DNA of 64,000 nucleotides. Source: Streptomyces sp. NBC_00525. GTDB taxonomy: Bacteria > Actinomycetota > Actinomycetes > Streptomycetales > Streptomycetaceae. Location of the stretch: the NCBI RefSeq assembly GCF_036346595.1, contig NZ_CP107834.1:372001-436000 (forward strand), in the 5' to 3' direction. Below the pieces are notes generated by a model. The model made no database searches, was not told the DNA's origin, and saw only the letters and a list, made by a program, of their open reading frames with translations. The position numbers and the translations under genes are program-made. Of this stretch, positions 29,539-38,373 are shown one piece after another (positions within the stretch are counted from its first letter, which is position 1; the number at the start of each line of letters is the position of its first letter).

Positions 29539-30228
29539 TCAGACGGCGGCGGTGCGGCACTCCGGGTGGCCCCAGCCGTGGTCGTTCTTGGCGATCATCT
29601 CCTGGGCCGCGTACGGCTTGCCGCAGTGGCAGCGGCCCGCGAACCTGGCCCGGATGGTGGCGCCGCCCGCCTTGCGGGCCGTGCCGCCGGTCTTCTTCGC
29701 CGCCGTGCCGGTCCGCCGTCCCTCGGTGGCGCGGGAGGGCGCGGGGACGGGGGTGGGCGAGCCCTGCGAGGTGCCGGCGGCGCTCTGGCTGACGGCCACC
29801 TCGCTGGCGGCCTGGTCGGCGAGCGCGTTGAGCGGGTCGCCGTCCACCTGATGGGCCGGTACGTAGACGAAGGTGACGGCCCGGCCGCCGAGGAGTGCGT
29901 CGATGCGGGTCACCAGGTCGCGGTTGGCGACGGGTTTGCCGGCGGAGGTCTTCCAGCCGTTGCGCTTCCAGCCGGGCAGCCATTTGGTGACCGCGTTCAT
30001 CGCGTACTGCGAGTCCATCCGGACTTCGAGCACCACCTCGGGGCCGACCGATTCCAGCAGCTCGCGCAGGGCGGTCAGCTCGGCGACGTTGTTGGTGGCG
30101 GTGCCCAGCGGGCCCGCCTCCCACCGCCGGGGCCGGCCCTCGGCGTCGGCCACCACATAGGCCCAGGCCGCGGGTCCGGGATTGCCCTTGGACGCCCCGT
30201 CACACGCGGCGATCATGCGCTCGTTCAT
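29539..30228 (-). CDS. rnhA: ribonuclease HI with C-terminal Cys/His-rich extension
   Basis: Cuts RNA in RNA-DNA hybrids. Of 229 residues, about the first 147 are the RNase H domain, with catalytic acids D10 (CDGASKGNPGP), E50 (NNVAELTAL), D72 (MDSQYAM) and the Asp in NALADQAA, plus the YVPAHQVDGDP loop. A Ser/Pro/Thr/Lys-rich linker follows, then a C-terminal stretch with CHCGKPY and a later HPEC, spaced like a small zinc-binding domain. The start is uncertain among ATG 30228, ATG 30240 and ATG 30216 because the ribosome site is poor; 30228 gives the common MNER-type start. Confidence 0.9.
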   Translation of the reverse strand: MNERMIAACDGASKGNPGPAAWAYVVADAEGRPRRWEAGPLGTATNNVAELTALRELLESVGPEVVLEVRMDSQYAMNAVTKWLPGWKRNGWKTSAGKPVANRDLVTRIDALLGGRAVTFVYVPAHQVDGDPLNALADQAASEVAVSQSAAGTSQGSPTPVPAPSRATEGRRTGTAAKKTGGTARKAGGATIRARFAGRCHCGKPYAAQEMIAKNDHGWGHPECRTAAV

Positions 30229-30379
30229 ACCCTCGATCATGCCAGCGCGCCGGCCCGGTCCCGGCCACCCGGCCCCCACCTGCACACCTCACACAGGGTG
30301 ATGGTTCGTGGTGCGTGGGTGACGGCGCGCTGCTTCCCTGGAGTGACCCGCTCTCCCCCACCGTCCCCGAGGAGTGACG

Positions 30380-30562
30380 ATGAGCGTTGTACGCGAGGTG
30401 TACGGGGCCGACCAGTTGCGCGAGACGGCCCGGCACCTGGCCGAGGCCGCCGAACGCACCCGTGACCCGGAGCAGCGCGTCCGCCTGCGGGAGAAGGCCC
30501 GCAGGCTGCGCGAGCGCAGCGAGCGGCCGGAGCTCCCGGGGAGCGGCGGCCTCCCCGTGTGA
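30380..30562 (+). CDS. DUF6381 family small helical protein
   Basis: A 60-residue, highly charged, alpha-helical protein: QLRETARHLAEAAERTRDPEQR and VRLREKARRLRERSER. It matches the pattern of the small DUF6381 proteins common in Streptomyces (two helices, DPEER/RLREKARRL). Function unknown. ATG 30380 follows GAGGAGTGACG; a GTG two codons upstream is possible. An inverted repeat 18 bases downstream may end the transcript. Confidence 0.75.
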   Translation: MSVVREVYGADQLRETARHLAEAAERTRDPEQRVRLREKARRLRERSERPELPGSGGLPV

Positions 30563-30579
30563 CGACGGGGCGCGCAGAC

Positions 30580-30621
30580 CGGTGGACCGTCGCTCTTCCA
30601 TGAGTGGGTGGCGGTCCACCG
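30580..30621. terminator. possible stem-loop terminator after the DUF6381 gene
   Basis: CGGTGGACCG and CGGTCCACCG form a perfect 10-bp inverted repeat separated by 22 bases. The long spacer makes terminator function uncertain; it could also be a regulator site before the SDR gene at 30699. Confidence 0.35.
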
Positions 30622-30698
30622 ACGTGTGCGCGGGCACCCGGCCGCCGCTGCCTACGATGGGCGCGCAAGCGGGTACGACGAGAGACGAGGGGCCCGTC

Positions 30699-31433
30699 AT
30701 GAACGGTCGGCCGGTCACGGTGGTCACTGGAGGCAGCCGGGGTATCGGTGCGGCGGTCTGCGTACGGCTGGCCGCCGAGGGGCACGACATCGCCCTGGCC
30801 TACCACTCGGACGAGGCGGCGGCGCGGGCTGTGGCCGACGCGGTGCGCACGACGGGCCGGCGCTGTGCGGTGGTACGGGCGGACACGGCCGACGAGAAGG
30901 ACGTGGACCGCCTCTTCGACACGGCGGCGGCCGAGCTGGGCCCGGTCACCGGCCTGGTCAACAACGCCGGCACCAGCGGCCCGGTCGGCCCGCTGGCCGA
31001 CGCCGACGCGGCGGGGATGCGGCGCGCCCTGGAGGTCAACGTCCTGGGCTATCTGCTCTGTGCCCGGCGGGCGGTGCGCGACATGACGCGGACCGGCGGC
31101 GGGGCGATCGTCAACGTGTCCTCGGCCGCCGCCACCCTGGGCAGCCCCGGTGAGTACGTGCACTACGCCGCCGCGAAGGGGGCCGTGGACACGATGACCG
31201 TGGGCCTGTCCAAGGAGGTCGGTCCGGCCGGTATCCGCGTCAACGCGGTGGCGCCCGGCGTCATCCGCACGGACTTCCACGCGGACCCCGGCCGTCCGGA
31301 CCGGCTGGGCCCCGGCACCCCGCTGGGCCGCCCCGGCGAACCGGAGGAGATCGCGGGCGCCGTGGCCTGGCTGCTCTCGCCGGACGCCTCGTACGCGACG
31401 GGCACGGTGCTGCGGGTGTCCGGGGGCCGCTGA
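30699..31433 (+). CDS. short-chain dehydrogenase/reductase
   Basis: A 244-residue classical SDR. It has the NAD(P) loop TGGSRGIG, the NNAG motif, the catalytic Ser in IVNVSSAAATLG, the YAAAK Tyr-Lys pair and a VAPGVIRTDF segment. It is FabG/glucose-dehydrogenase-like in length and layout; the substrate is unknown. It is not an obvious 2,3-dihydro-DHB dehydrogenase and lies 7 kb from the siderophore cluster. ATG 30699 follows GACGAGG. Confidence 0.9.
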   Translation: MNGRPVTVVTGGSRGIGAAVCVRLAAEGHDIALAYHSDEAAARAVADAVRTTGRRCAVVRADTADEKDVDRLFDTAAAELGPVTGLVNNAGTSGPVGPLADADAAGMRRALEVNVLGYLLCARRAVRDMTRTGGGAIVNVSSAAATLGSPGEYVHYAAAKGAVDTMTVGLSKEVGPAGIRVNAVAPGVIRTDFHADPGRPDRLGPGTPLGRPGEPEEIAGAVAWLLSPDASYATGTVLRVSGGR

Positions 31434-31527
31434 CGGGCGGTACGGGCGTCTTCCCACCGGCGGTGTGCCCGTTGCAGTAGAAGTGGGGGGTGCACCGGAA
31501 CAGGACCGGAGCAGGAAGGGGTCTGCC

Positions 31528-32160
31528 ATGGCAGCGGGACAGCCTCGCAACGCGGCGGCGGTGTTCGACGCGCTGGGTACCGAGTACGAGGAGGCGTTCG
31601 CCGGTTCGGCCGCGCACCGCGCCTCGCTGGAACAACTCCTGGAGGTCATGCCCCCGCACGGCCGGGTGCTGGACGTGGGCAGCGGCACCGGCCGGCCGAC
31701 GGCCCAGACCCTGGTGGACGCGGGGCACGAGGTGCTGGGGGTGGACGTCTCGCAGGTGATGGTGGACATCGCCTCGCGCCAGGTCCCGGCGGCCGAGTTC
31801 CGCTGCGCGGACATCCGCCGGATGGATCTGGAGGACGCCGGCTTCGACGCGGTGTGCATGTACTTCGCGCTGCTCCAGATGTCGCGCCCGGATCAGGCGG
31901 AGGTGCTGCGCCTGGCCGGGCGGGTGCTGCGGCCGGGCGGTCATCTGGCCGTGGCGACGGTGCCGCTGGACGTGGAGGGCGTGAGCGGTACGTTCATGGG
32001 CCAGCCGGTCGAGGTGACCAGCTTCGGCGAGAACGCGTTCACGGCGCTGGTGGAGGAGGCCGGGTTCACCGTGCTCTCGCGGCAGAGCACCATGTTCGTG
32101 CCCGCCGTCCCGGCCGCCGTCCCCGAGCCGCAGATGTTCCTGCTCGCCCGCCGCGACTGA
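31528..32160 (+). CDS. class I SAM-dependent methyltransferase
   Basis: A 210-residue methyltransferase with the SAM-binding motif VLDVGSGTGRPTAQTL, the acidic EVLGVDVSQVMV motif II, and a post-core FDAVCMYFALLQMSRPDQ followed by RVLRPGGHLAVATVP. The acceptor is unknown. ATG 31528 follows GGAAGGGG. The next gene on the strand begins 186 bases later, so it is probably monocistronic. Confidence 0.9.
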   Translation: MAAGQPRNAAAVFDALGTEYEEAFAGSAAHRASLEQLLEVMPPHGRVLDVGSGTGRPTAQTLVDAGHEVLGVDVSQVMVDIASRQVPAAEFRCADIRRMDLEDAGFDAVCMYFALLQMSRPDQAEVLRLAGRVLRPGGHLAVATVPLDVEGVSGTFMGQPVEVTSFGENAFTALVEEAGFTVLSRQSTMFVPAVPAAVPEPQMFLLARRD

Positions 32161-32345
32161 GCCCGACCGGCGCGTGGGGGGCGGCGTCGCGGGCCGGCCC
32201 GGAGCCGCCGGTTCGGCGTCCCCGCGGACATGCCGTGCGGTGCCGACCGGCCCACAATGGGTTGGCCGACGCACCGCGGGTACCCGGCCGGGTGAGGCGA
32301 GCGGTGCCCTGCCGCCCGCCCGCGGGGACGACGACGGAGGAACCC

Positions 32346-32546
32346 ATGACCGACCGCAGACCGGAAGGCCCCGTCCACAAGGGCGCGGCCCCGAGTCCCC
32401 CGCCGATTCCGGCGGACCTGCCCGACCAGCAGGTCCAGGAGGGCGAGGACCCGATGGACGTGCCGACGCCGTCGCACACCGGGCGCGAGGGGGACGACTC
32501 CGCCGCCGATCCCGACCACCCGGTGCCGGACGAGCCGACGGGCTGA
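32346..32546 (+). CDS. small acidic Pro-rich hypothetical protein
   Basis: A 66-residue acidic protein of low complexity: PVHKGAAPSPPPIPADLP, DPMDVPTPSHTGREGDD and DPDHPVPDEPTG. No fold or function is recognised. It is kept because the ATG follows a perfect GGAGGAA site and the codon use matches a real Streptomyces gene. It is probably unstructured. Confidence 0.6.
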   Translation: MTDRRPEGPVHKGAAPSPPPIPADLPDQQVQEGEDPMDVPTPSHTGREGDDSAADPDHPVPDEPTG

Positions 32547-32597
32547 GCGGCCCGCTCCCGGACTGCGGGCACCGGCCCGCCGCTCGATCATGGGGCC

Positions 32598-33566
32598 ATG
32601 GCCCTCATCCCCGCGGACGCCTCCGGGGCGCTTCCGTCGATCGCACCGATGCTGGCCGTGCCGGGCCCCCTGCCCGTGCCGGACACCGGGTGGGCCTTCG
32701 AGGCCAAGTGGGACGGCGCCCGCTGCGTCGTCTCGACGCCGGGCGACGGCACGCTGCGGCTGACCTCGCGGGCCCGCAACGACGTCACGCCGACCTATCC
32801 CGAGCTGCACGCCCTGGGCGAGGTGCTGCGGGGCCGCAGCGTGGTCCTGGACGGCGAGATCGTGGCCCTGGACACGGCGGGGCGGTCGGACTTCGGGCTG
32901 CTCCAGCGCCGGATGGGCGTGATGAACGCCCGCCGCGCGGCCCGGCTCGCGCTGGACCTGCCCGCCCATCTGGTGGTCTTCGACGTGCTGTTCCTGGACG
33001 GCCGGACGCTGACCACCCTGGGCTACGAGGAGCGCCGCGCGGTCCTGGCGGCGCTCCTCCCTGCCGGGCCGCACTGGTCGGTGCCGTCGTATGTGCGCGG
33101 GAGCGGCGCGAAGGCGTGGGAGACCGTGGTGCGCGGCGGGCTGGAGGGGGTGGTCGCCAAGCGGCTCACCTCGCCGTACCTGCCGGGCGTCCGGTCACCC
33201 GACTGGCGCAAGACGAAGCGGGTCGAGACCCTGGACGTGGTCATCGGCGGCTGGACCCAGCGCAACGGGGCGCCCGAAGGGGTGCCGGGGGCGGTGCTGG
33301 TCGGCGTGGACGACCCGGCGGGGCTGCGGTACGCGGGCTCGGTGGGGTCGGGGATGTCCGACCGGGAGCTGGGCGAGCTGAGGGAGTACCTGCGGGTGAT
33401 CGCCCGCCCCTCGTCGCCGTTCACCGGGCCGGTCGATGTGGCCGGGGCGCACTGGGTGGAGCCGCGCCTGGTCGCGGAGGTCGCCGCCTCGCAGTGGACG
33501 GCGGCCGGACGGCTGCGGCATCCGGTGTGGCAGCGGCTGCGCCCGGACCTGACCCGGCTGGACTGA
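32598..33566 (+). CDS. stand-alone ATP-dependent DNA ligase
   Basis: A 322-residue ligase with the adenylation motif EAKWDGAR (K37), RNDVTPTYPEL, LDGEIVAL, LEGVVAKR and WRKTKR motifs, followed by an OB-fold region (about 215-310; VIGGWTQRN, GSVGSGMSD). These are the features of LigC/LigD-type ligases of bacterial end-joining. It has no polymerase or nuclease domain and no Ku gene lies nearby in the window. It is probably a backup repair ligase. Confidence 0.9.
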   Translation: MALIPADASGALPSIAPMLAVPGPLPVPDTGWAFEAKWDGARCVVSTPGDGTLRLTSRARNDVTPTYPELHALGEVLRGRSVVLDGEIVALDTAGRSDFGLLQRRMGVMNARRAARLALDLPAHLVVFDVLFLDGRTLTTLGYEERRAVLAALLPAGPHWSVPSYVRGSGAKAWETVVRGGLEGVVAKRLTSPYLPGVRSPDWRKTKRVETLDVVIGGWTQRNGAPEGVPGAVLVGVDDPAGLRYAGSVGSGMSDRELGELREYLRVIARPSSPFTGPVDVAGAHWVEPRLVAEVAASQWTAAGRLRHPVWQRLRPDLTRLD

Positions 33567-33599
33567 CCGGTGGCCGTACGGTTCGCGGCCCCGCCCCCG

Positions 33600-34403
33600 T
33601 CAGCCGGGCAGGGTGAGTCCGCGGGAGACGCGTACGGCGGCCGAGAGGAGGCCGGCCCGGACCTGCGAGCTGCGGTACATCCGGTCGGAGCGGAAGGAGA
33701 TGCCGAGGGAGCCGATCTGCTCGCCCCGGTAGACCGGCACCGCCACACAGGTGGTGCCGCGCACATACTCCTCGCGGTCCATGACGACCGGCGCGGGCGC
33801 CCCGTCGAGCTGCCGGACGAGTTCTTCCTCGTGGGTGATGGTGCGCGGGGTGAGCCCGGTCAGCTCGTGCCGGGAGAGGTAGTCGGCGCGCGCCTCCTCG
33901 TCCAGTTCACGCAGGACGCTCTTGCCGAGGGCGGTGGCGTGCCCGGCCTCGTCGAGGCCGACCCACAGGTCGACGCGCGGGGCGCTCACGCTGTCGACGA
34001 TCTCCATGACCCGGATCTCGCCGTCCACGTAGAGGGTCAGATAGGCGGCGGCGTCCAGCTGGTCGCGCAGGGCCGCGAGGGCGGGCCGGACGCGCGCGAT
34101 CCCCTGCCGTGCGCCGGTTCCGGCGGCCGGATCGGTGCCGGCGCACGTCTCCGTGTCCGCGCCGGGGACCGGGTCCGCGACCGTGTCCGTCTCGGCGAGG
34201 ACGAAGGTGTGGTCGTCCCGTTCCGCCAGGAATCCGTCGCCGACCAGCAGGGACAGCAGCTCGCGCGCCGCGTCCGGGGGGAGCCCCGCCTCGCGGGCCA
34301 GCTGCTGCGCGGTCGCCCCGTTCCCGTGCTGCCCGGCGGCCTCCAGCAGGCGGAGGGAGCACCGGACGGCGGCGACGGGTTCGGGGCCGGCGTGGTCGGC
34401 CAT
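33600..34403 (-). CDS. IclR-family transcriptional regulator
   Basis: A 267-residue regulator: N-terminal winged helix (about 10-70; VAAVRCSLRLLEAAGQ, ATAQQLAREAGLPPDAARELLSLLVGDGFL) and a C-terminal effector domain (about 115-260; LTLYVDGEIRVMEIVDS, GHATALGKSVL, GTTCVAVPVYRGEQIGSLGISF). An acidic, Thr/Gly-rich insert separates them. It is divergent from pyc and may control it. ATG 34403 is preferred on length; ATG 34415 is close by. Confidence 0.85.
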   Translation of the reverse strand: MADHAGPEPVAAVRCSLRLLEAAGQHGNGATAQQLAREAGLPPDAARELLSLLVGDGFLAERDDHTFVLAETDTVADPVPGADTETCAGTDPAAGTGARQGIARVRPALAALRDQLDAAAYLTLYVDGEIRVMEIVDSVSAPRVDLWVGLDEAGHATALGKSVLRELDEEARADYLSRHELTGLTPRTITHEEELVRQLDGAPAPVVMDREEYVRGTTCVAVPVYRGEQIGSLGISFRSDRMYRSSQVRAGLLSAAVRVSRGLTLPG

Positions 34404-34660
34404 GCCCACCAGCATGGCCCGGCTGCCGGGGAGCGGCAAAACGTCCTGGGGAAGGGGTGCGGTGGAGGGAGGTTTCCGGGACGTGACGCAAGCCATCTTT
34501 TGTGCTCGCGATCTCCGGGGAAGTCTCCGGTACGGTGTCGAACACTCCGGACCCGGAGGGTCACGGAGCGCATCGCCACCGCCGTACGGTTTCCGAGGAC
34601 ACGTGTGCCCGTCGCCGTGCGGCCGTCCCTGACGCCCTCGTGACACGACTGGGGAGTTTG

Positions 34661-37600
34661 ATGTTCGACAAGGTATTGGTCGCCAACCGCGGGGAGATCG
34701 CCATCCGCGCGTTCCGCGCGGCGTTCGAGCTCGGCATCTCCACGGTGGCCGTGTATCCGCACGAGGACCGCAACTCCCTGCACCGGGCGAAGGCGGACGA
34801 GGCGTACCGGATCGGTGAGCCGGGCCATCCGGTGCGGGCGTATCTGTCGGTGGACGAGGTGGTGAAGGCGGCCCGCAGGGCCGGGGCGGACGCGATCTAT
34901 CCCGGTTACGGGTTCCTGTCGGAGAATCCGGACCTGGCGGCGGCGTGCGCGGCGGCGGGCATCACGTTCGTGGGGCCGCCGGCGTCGGTGCTGAACCTGA
35001 CGGGCAACAAGTCGCGTGCGGTGGCGGCGGCCCGCGAGGCCGGTGTGCCGGTGCTGAAGTCGTCGGAGCCGTCCGAGGACGTGGACGCCCTGGTCGCGGC
35101 CTCGGAGGAGATCGGTTTCCCGGTCTTCGTGAAGGCGGTGGCCGGTGGCGGCGGGCGCGGGATGCGCCGGGTCGCCGAGCCCGCGGAGCTGCGGGACGCG
35201 ATCGACGCGGCGATGCGCGAGGCGCGCTCCGCGTTCGGGGACGCGACGGTGTTCCTGGAGCAGGCGGTGATCAACCCCCGCCACATCGAGGTGCAGATCC
35301 TGGCCGACGCCGAGGGCAACGTGGTGCACCTCTACGAGCGGGACTGCTCGCTCCAGCGCCGCCACCAGAAGGTCGTGGAGATCGCCCCGGCCCCGAATCT
35401 GGACCCGGCGCTGCGGGACCGGATCTGTGCCGACGCGGTCTCCTTCGCGCGGCACATCGGCTACGTGAACGCGGGCACCGTCGAGTTCCTGGTGGACGAG
35501 CGCGGCAACCATGTCTTCATCGAGATGAACCCGCGCATCCAGGTCGAGCACACGGTGACGGAGCAGGTCACCGGGCGCGACCTGGTGATCGCCCAGCTGC
35601 GCATCGCGGCGGGTATGACGCTGCCCGAACTGCACCTGTCCCAGGAGGACATCACTCTCACCGGGACCGCGATGCAGTGCCGCATCACGACGGAGGACCC
35701 GGTCAACGGCTTCCGTCCGGACACCGGCACCATCTCCGCGTACCGCTCCCCCGGCGGTCCGGGTGTCCGGCTGGACGGCGGGACCGTCCACACGGGCGCG
35801 GAGGTGTCGGCGCACTTCGACTCGATGCTGGTCAAGCTCACCTGTCACGGGCACGACTTCGCCAACGCGGCCCGCCGGGCGCGCCGGGCGATCGCCGAGT
35901 TCCGCATCCGCGGGGTGGCGACCAACCTGCCGTTCCTGGGCGCGGTGCTGGACCATCCGGAGTTCCGGGCGGGGCGGGTCACGACCGGTTTCATCGACGC
36001 CCATCCGGAGCTGATCCGGACCCGTCCGTCGGCGGACCGGGGCAGCCGGATGCTCAGCTATCTGGCGGAGACCACGGTCAACCGCCCGTACGGGCCGCGT
36101 CCCCGGGTCATCGATCCGGCGGACAAGCTGCCCGCGCTGCCGCCGGGGACGCCGCCGCCCGGTTCCCGGCAGCGGCTGGCCGAGCTGGGTCCGGAGGCGT
36201 TCGCCGCCGAGCTGCGGGCGCGGCCGGCGGTGGCCGTCACCGACACCACGTTCCGCGACGCGCACCAGTCGCTGCTGGCCACCCGGGTCCGCACCCGTGA
36301 TCTGCTGGCGGTCGCCCCGCATGTCGCGCACACCGTGCCGCAGTTGCTGAGCCTGGAGTGCTGGGGCGGCGCGACCTACGACGTGGCGCTGCGCTTCCTC
36401 GCGGAGGACCCGTGGGAGCGGCTGGTCAAGATCCGTGAGGCGGTGCCCAACATCTGTACGCAGATGCTGCTGCGCGGCCGCAACACGGTCGGTTACACGC
36501 CCTACCCGGCCGAGGTGACCGAGGCGTTCGTGTCCGAGGCCGCGTCGGCGGGGATGGACATCTTCCGGATCTTCGACGCCCTCAACGACGTGTCGCAGAT
36601 GCGTCCGGCGATCGACGCGGTGCGTGCCACCGGCACCTCGCTGGCGGAGGTGGCGCTGTGCTACACCGCCGACCTGTCCGATCCGGGCGAGAGCCTGTAC
36701 ACGCTGGACTACTACCTGCGGCTGGCGGAGCAGATCGTCGAGGCGGGCGCGCATGTGCTCGCCATCAAGGACATGGCCGGGCTGCTGCGTCCGCCGGCCG
36801 CGCGCACGCTGGTGACGGCGCTGCGGGAGCGGTTCGACCTGCCGGTGCATCTGCACACCCATGACACGGCGGGCGGGCAGCTGGCCACGCTGATGGCGGC
36901 GATCGACGCCGGGGTGGACGCGGTGGACGCGGCCGTCGCCTCGATGGCCGGTACCACCAGCCAGCCGCCGCTGTCCGCGCTGGTGGCGGCGACCGACCAC
37001 ACCGAGCGGGCGACGGGCCTGTCCCTCCAGGCGGTCGGCGACCTGGAGCCGTACTGGGAGGCGACCCGCAAGGTGTACGCCCCCTTCGAGTCGGGGCTCG
37101 CCTCGCCGACCGGCCGGATCTACCACCACGAGATTCCGGGCGGGCAGCTGTCCAACCTGCGGCAGCAGGCCATCGCGCTGGGGCTCGGGGACCGCTTCGA
37201 GCTGATCGAGGACTGCTACGCGGCGGCCGACCGCATGCTGGGCCGGCTGGTGAAGGTGACCCCGTCGTCGAAGGTGGTCGGGGACCTGGCGCTGCATCTG
37301 GTGGGTGCCGGTGTGGAGGCGGCGGACTTCGAGTCGGACCCCGGCAAGTTCGACGTGCCGGACTCGGTGATCGGGTTCCTGCGCGGTGAGCTGGGCGACC
37401 CGCCCGGCGGCTGGCCGGAGCCGTTCCGCACCCGCGCGCTCCAGGGCCGTCCGGAGAAGGCGCAGACGCCCCGGTTGTCGCCGGAGGACCGCGAGGCGCT
37501 GCGCGAGTCGCCGCGCGCGACGCTGAACCGGCTGCTGTTCCCCGGCCCGACCAAGGAGTTCACCGCGCACCGGGAGGCGTACGGCGACACGTCGGTGCTG

Positions 37601-38035
37601 CCGACCTCGGACTTTCTGTACGGGCTCGAACCGGAGACCGAGCACCCGGTGACGCTGGAGCCGGGGGTGACGCTGCTGATCGAGCTGGAGGCCATCTCCG
37701 AGGCGGACGAGCGCGGTTTCCGCAGCGTACTGGCGACGCTCAACGGGCAGTTGCGGCCGGTGTCGGTGCGGGACCGGTCGGTGGCGACCGAGGTGAAGGC
37801 GGCGGAGAAGGCGGACCGCTCGAATCCGGGCCATGTCGCGGCGCCGTTCGCCGGGGTGGTGACGCTCCAGGTGGAGGAGGGTGTGTCGGTGTCGGCGGGT
37901 CAGACGGTGGCCACCATCGAGGCGATGAAGATGGAGGCGTCGATCACCGCCCAGTCGGCCGGGGTCGTGCGCCGGCTGGCCATCGGCCGGGTGCAGCAGG
38001 TCGAGGCGGGCGATCTGCTCATCGAGATCGGCTGA
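34661..38035 (+). CDS. pyc: pyruvate carboxylase
   Basis: Makes oxaloacetate from pyruvate, bicarbonate and ATP, refilling the TCA cycle. The 1124-residue single chain has all domains: biotin carboxylase (about 1-450; GGGGRGMRRV ATP loop, HIEVQILAD, EMNPRIQVEHTVTE), carboxyltransferase (about 510-800; DTTFRDAHQSLLATR, DPWERL, HLHTHDTAGG metal site), the linking domain, and the C-terminal biotinyl domain with EAMKMEA (biotinylated K1090). ATG 34661 follows GGGGAG. A divergent IclR regulator shares its 257-bp promoter region. Confidence 0.98.
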   Translation: MFDKVLVANRGEIAIRAFRAAFELGISTVAVYPHEDRNSLHRAKADEAYRIGEPGHPVRAYLSVDEVVKAARRAGADAIYPGYGFLSENPDLAAACAAAGITFVGPPASVLNLTGNKSRAVAAAREAGVPVLKSSEPSEDVDALVAASEEIGFPVFVKAVAGGGGRGMRRVAEPAELRDAIDAAMREARSAFGDATVFLEQAVINPRHIEVQILADAEGNVVHLYERDCSLQRRHQKVVEIAPAPNLDPALRDRICADAVSFARHIGYVNAGTVEFLVDERGNHVFIEMNPRIQVEHTVTEQVTGRDLVIAQLRIAAGMTLPELHLSQEDITLTGTAMQCRITTEDPVNGFRPDTGTISAYRSPGGPGVRLDGGTVHTGAEVSAHFDSMLVKLTCHGHDFANAARRARRAIAEFRIRGVATNLPFLGAVLDHPEFRAGRVTTGFIDAHPELIRTRPSADRGSRMLSYLAETTVNRPYGPRPRVIDPADKLPALPPGTPPPGSRQRLAELGPEAFAAELRARPAVAVTDTTFRDAHQSLLATRVRTRDLLAVAPHVAHTVPQLLSLECWGGATYDVALRFLAEDPWERLVKIREAVPNICTQMLLRGRNTVGYTPYPAEVTEAFVSEAASAGMDIFRIFDALNDVSQMRPAIDAVRATGTSLAEVALCYTADLSDPGESLYTLDYYLRLAEQIVEAGAHVLAIKDMAGLLRPPAARTLVTALRERFDLPVHLHTHDTAGGQLATLMAAIDAGVDAVDAAVASMAGTTSQPPLSALVAATDHTERATGLSLQAVGDLEPYWEATRKVYAPFESGLASPTGRIYHHEIPGGQLSNLRQQAIALGLGDRFELIEDCYAAADRMLGRLVKVTPSSKVVGDLALHLVGAGVEAADFESDPGKFDVPDSVIGFLRGELGDPPGGWPEPFRTRALQGRPEKAQTPRLSPEDREALRESPRATLNRLLFPGPTKEFTAHREAYGDTSVLPTSDFLYGLEPETEHPVTLEPGVTLLIELEAISEADERGFRSVLATLNGQLRPVSVRDRSVATEVKAAEKADRSNPGHVAAPFAGVVTLQVEEGVSVSAGQTVATIEAMKMEASITAQSAGVVRRLAIGRVQQVEAGDLLIEIG

Positions 38036-38048
38036 TCGCGCGCGGCGG

Positions 38049-38086
38049 AGCCCGCCCCGGTGGAGGTGCTTCCACCGGGGCGGGCT
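38049..38086. terminator. bidirectional stem-loop between pyc and mbtH-like gene
   Basis: A perfect 16-bp inverted repeat (AGCCCGCCCCGGTGGA and its complement) with a 6-base loop starts 13 bases after the pyc stop. It separates the housekeeping gene from the siderophore cluster on the other strand. Confidence 0.85.
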
Positions 38087-38114
38087 TCGCCGTCCGGGCG
38101 CGCCGGGCGCCGGG

Positions 38115-38327
38115 TCAGGCGTCCATCGACGCGGCGAGGGACCGGGGGCGCAGGTCGGTCCAGTGGCTCTCCACGTACTCCAGGCACGCCTCGCGGCTGT
38201 TCTCGTCGAGGGCGACGCTCCACCCGGCCGGTACGTCGGCGAAGGACGGCCACAGGGAGTGCTGTCCCTCGTCGTTGACCAGGACGAGGAAGCGGCCTTC
38301 GGGGTCGTCGAACGGGTTGGTGCTCAT
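38115..38327 (-). CDS. MbtH-like NRPS accessory protein
   Basis: A 70-residue protein that binds and activates NRPS adenylation domains. The family signature is complete: [24 protein letters not shown] and [27 protein letters not shown], in pieces [30 protein letters not shown] and [14 protein letters not shown]. It lies 46 bases after the ornithine monooxygenase gene on the same strand and should be co-transcribed with it under the iron box at 39801. Its partner is the NRPS at 42366-52340. Confidence 0.95.
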   Translation of the reverse strand: MSTNPFDDPEGRFLVLVNDEGQHSLWPSFADVPAGWSVALDENSREACLEYVESHWTDLRPRSLAASMDA

Positions 38328-38373
38328 ACGGGGTGCCTCCGGGGTGAAGGTGGTGGGGAGGGGACGGGCGCGG

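Noticed and set aside
30699..31433. SDR considered as the missing 2,3-dihydro-DHB dehydrogenase
   Set aside because: It has the general FabG-like layout, lies 7 kb from the cluster beyond pyruvate carboxylase, and has no iron box.
34502..34660. 53-residue N-terminal extension of pyruvate carboxylase
   Set aside because: ATG 34661 has a good ribosome site and gives the family length; the extension has no homology and overlaps the promoter region.
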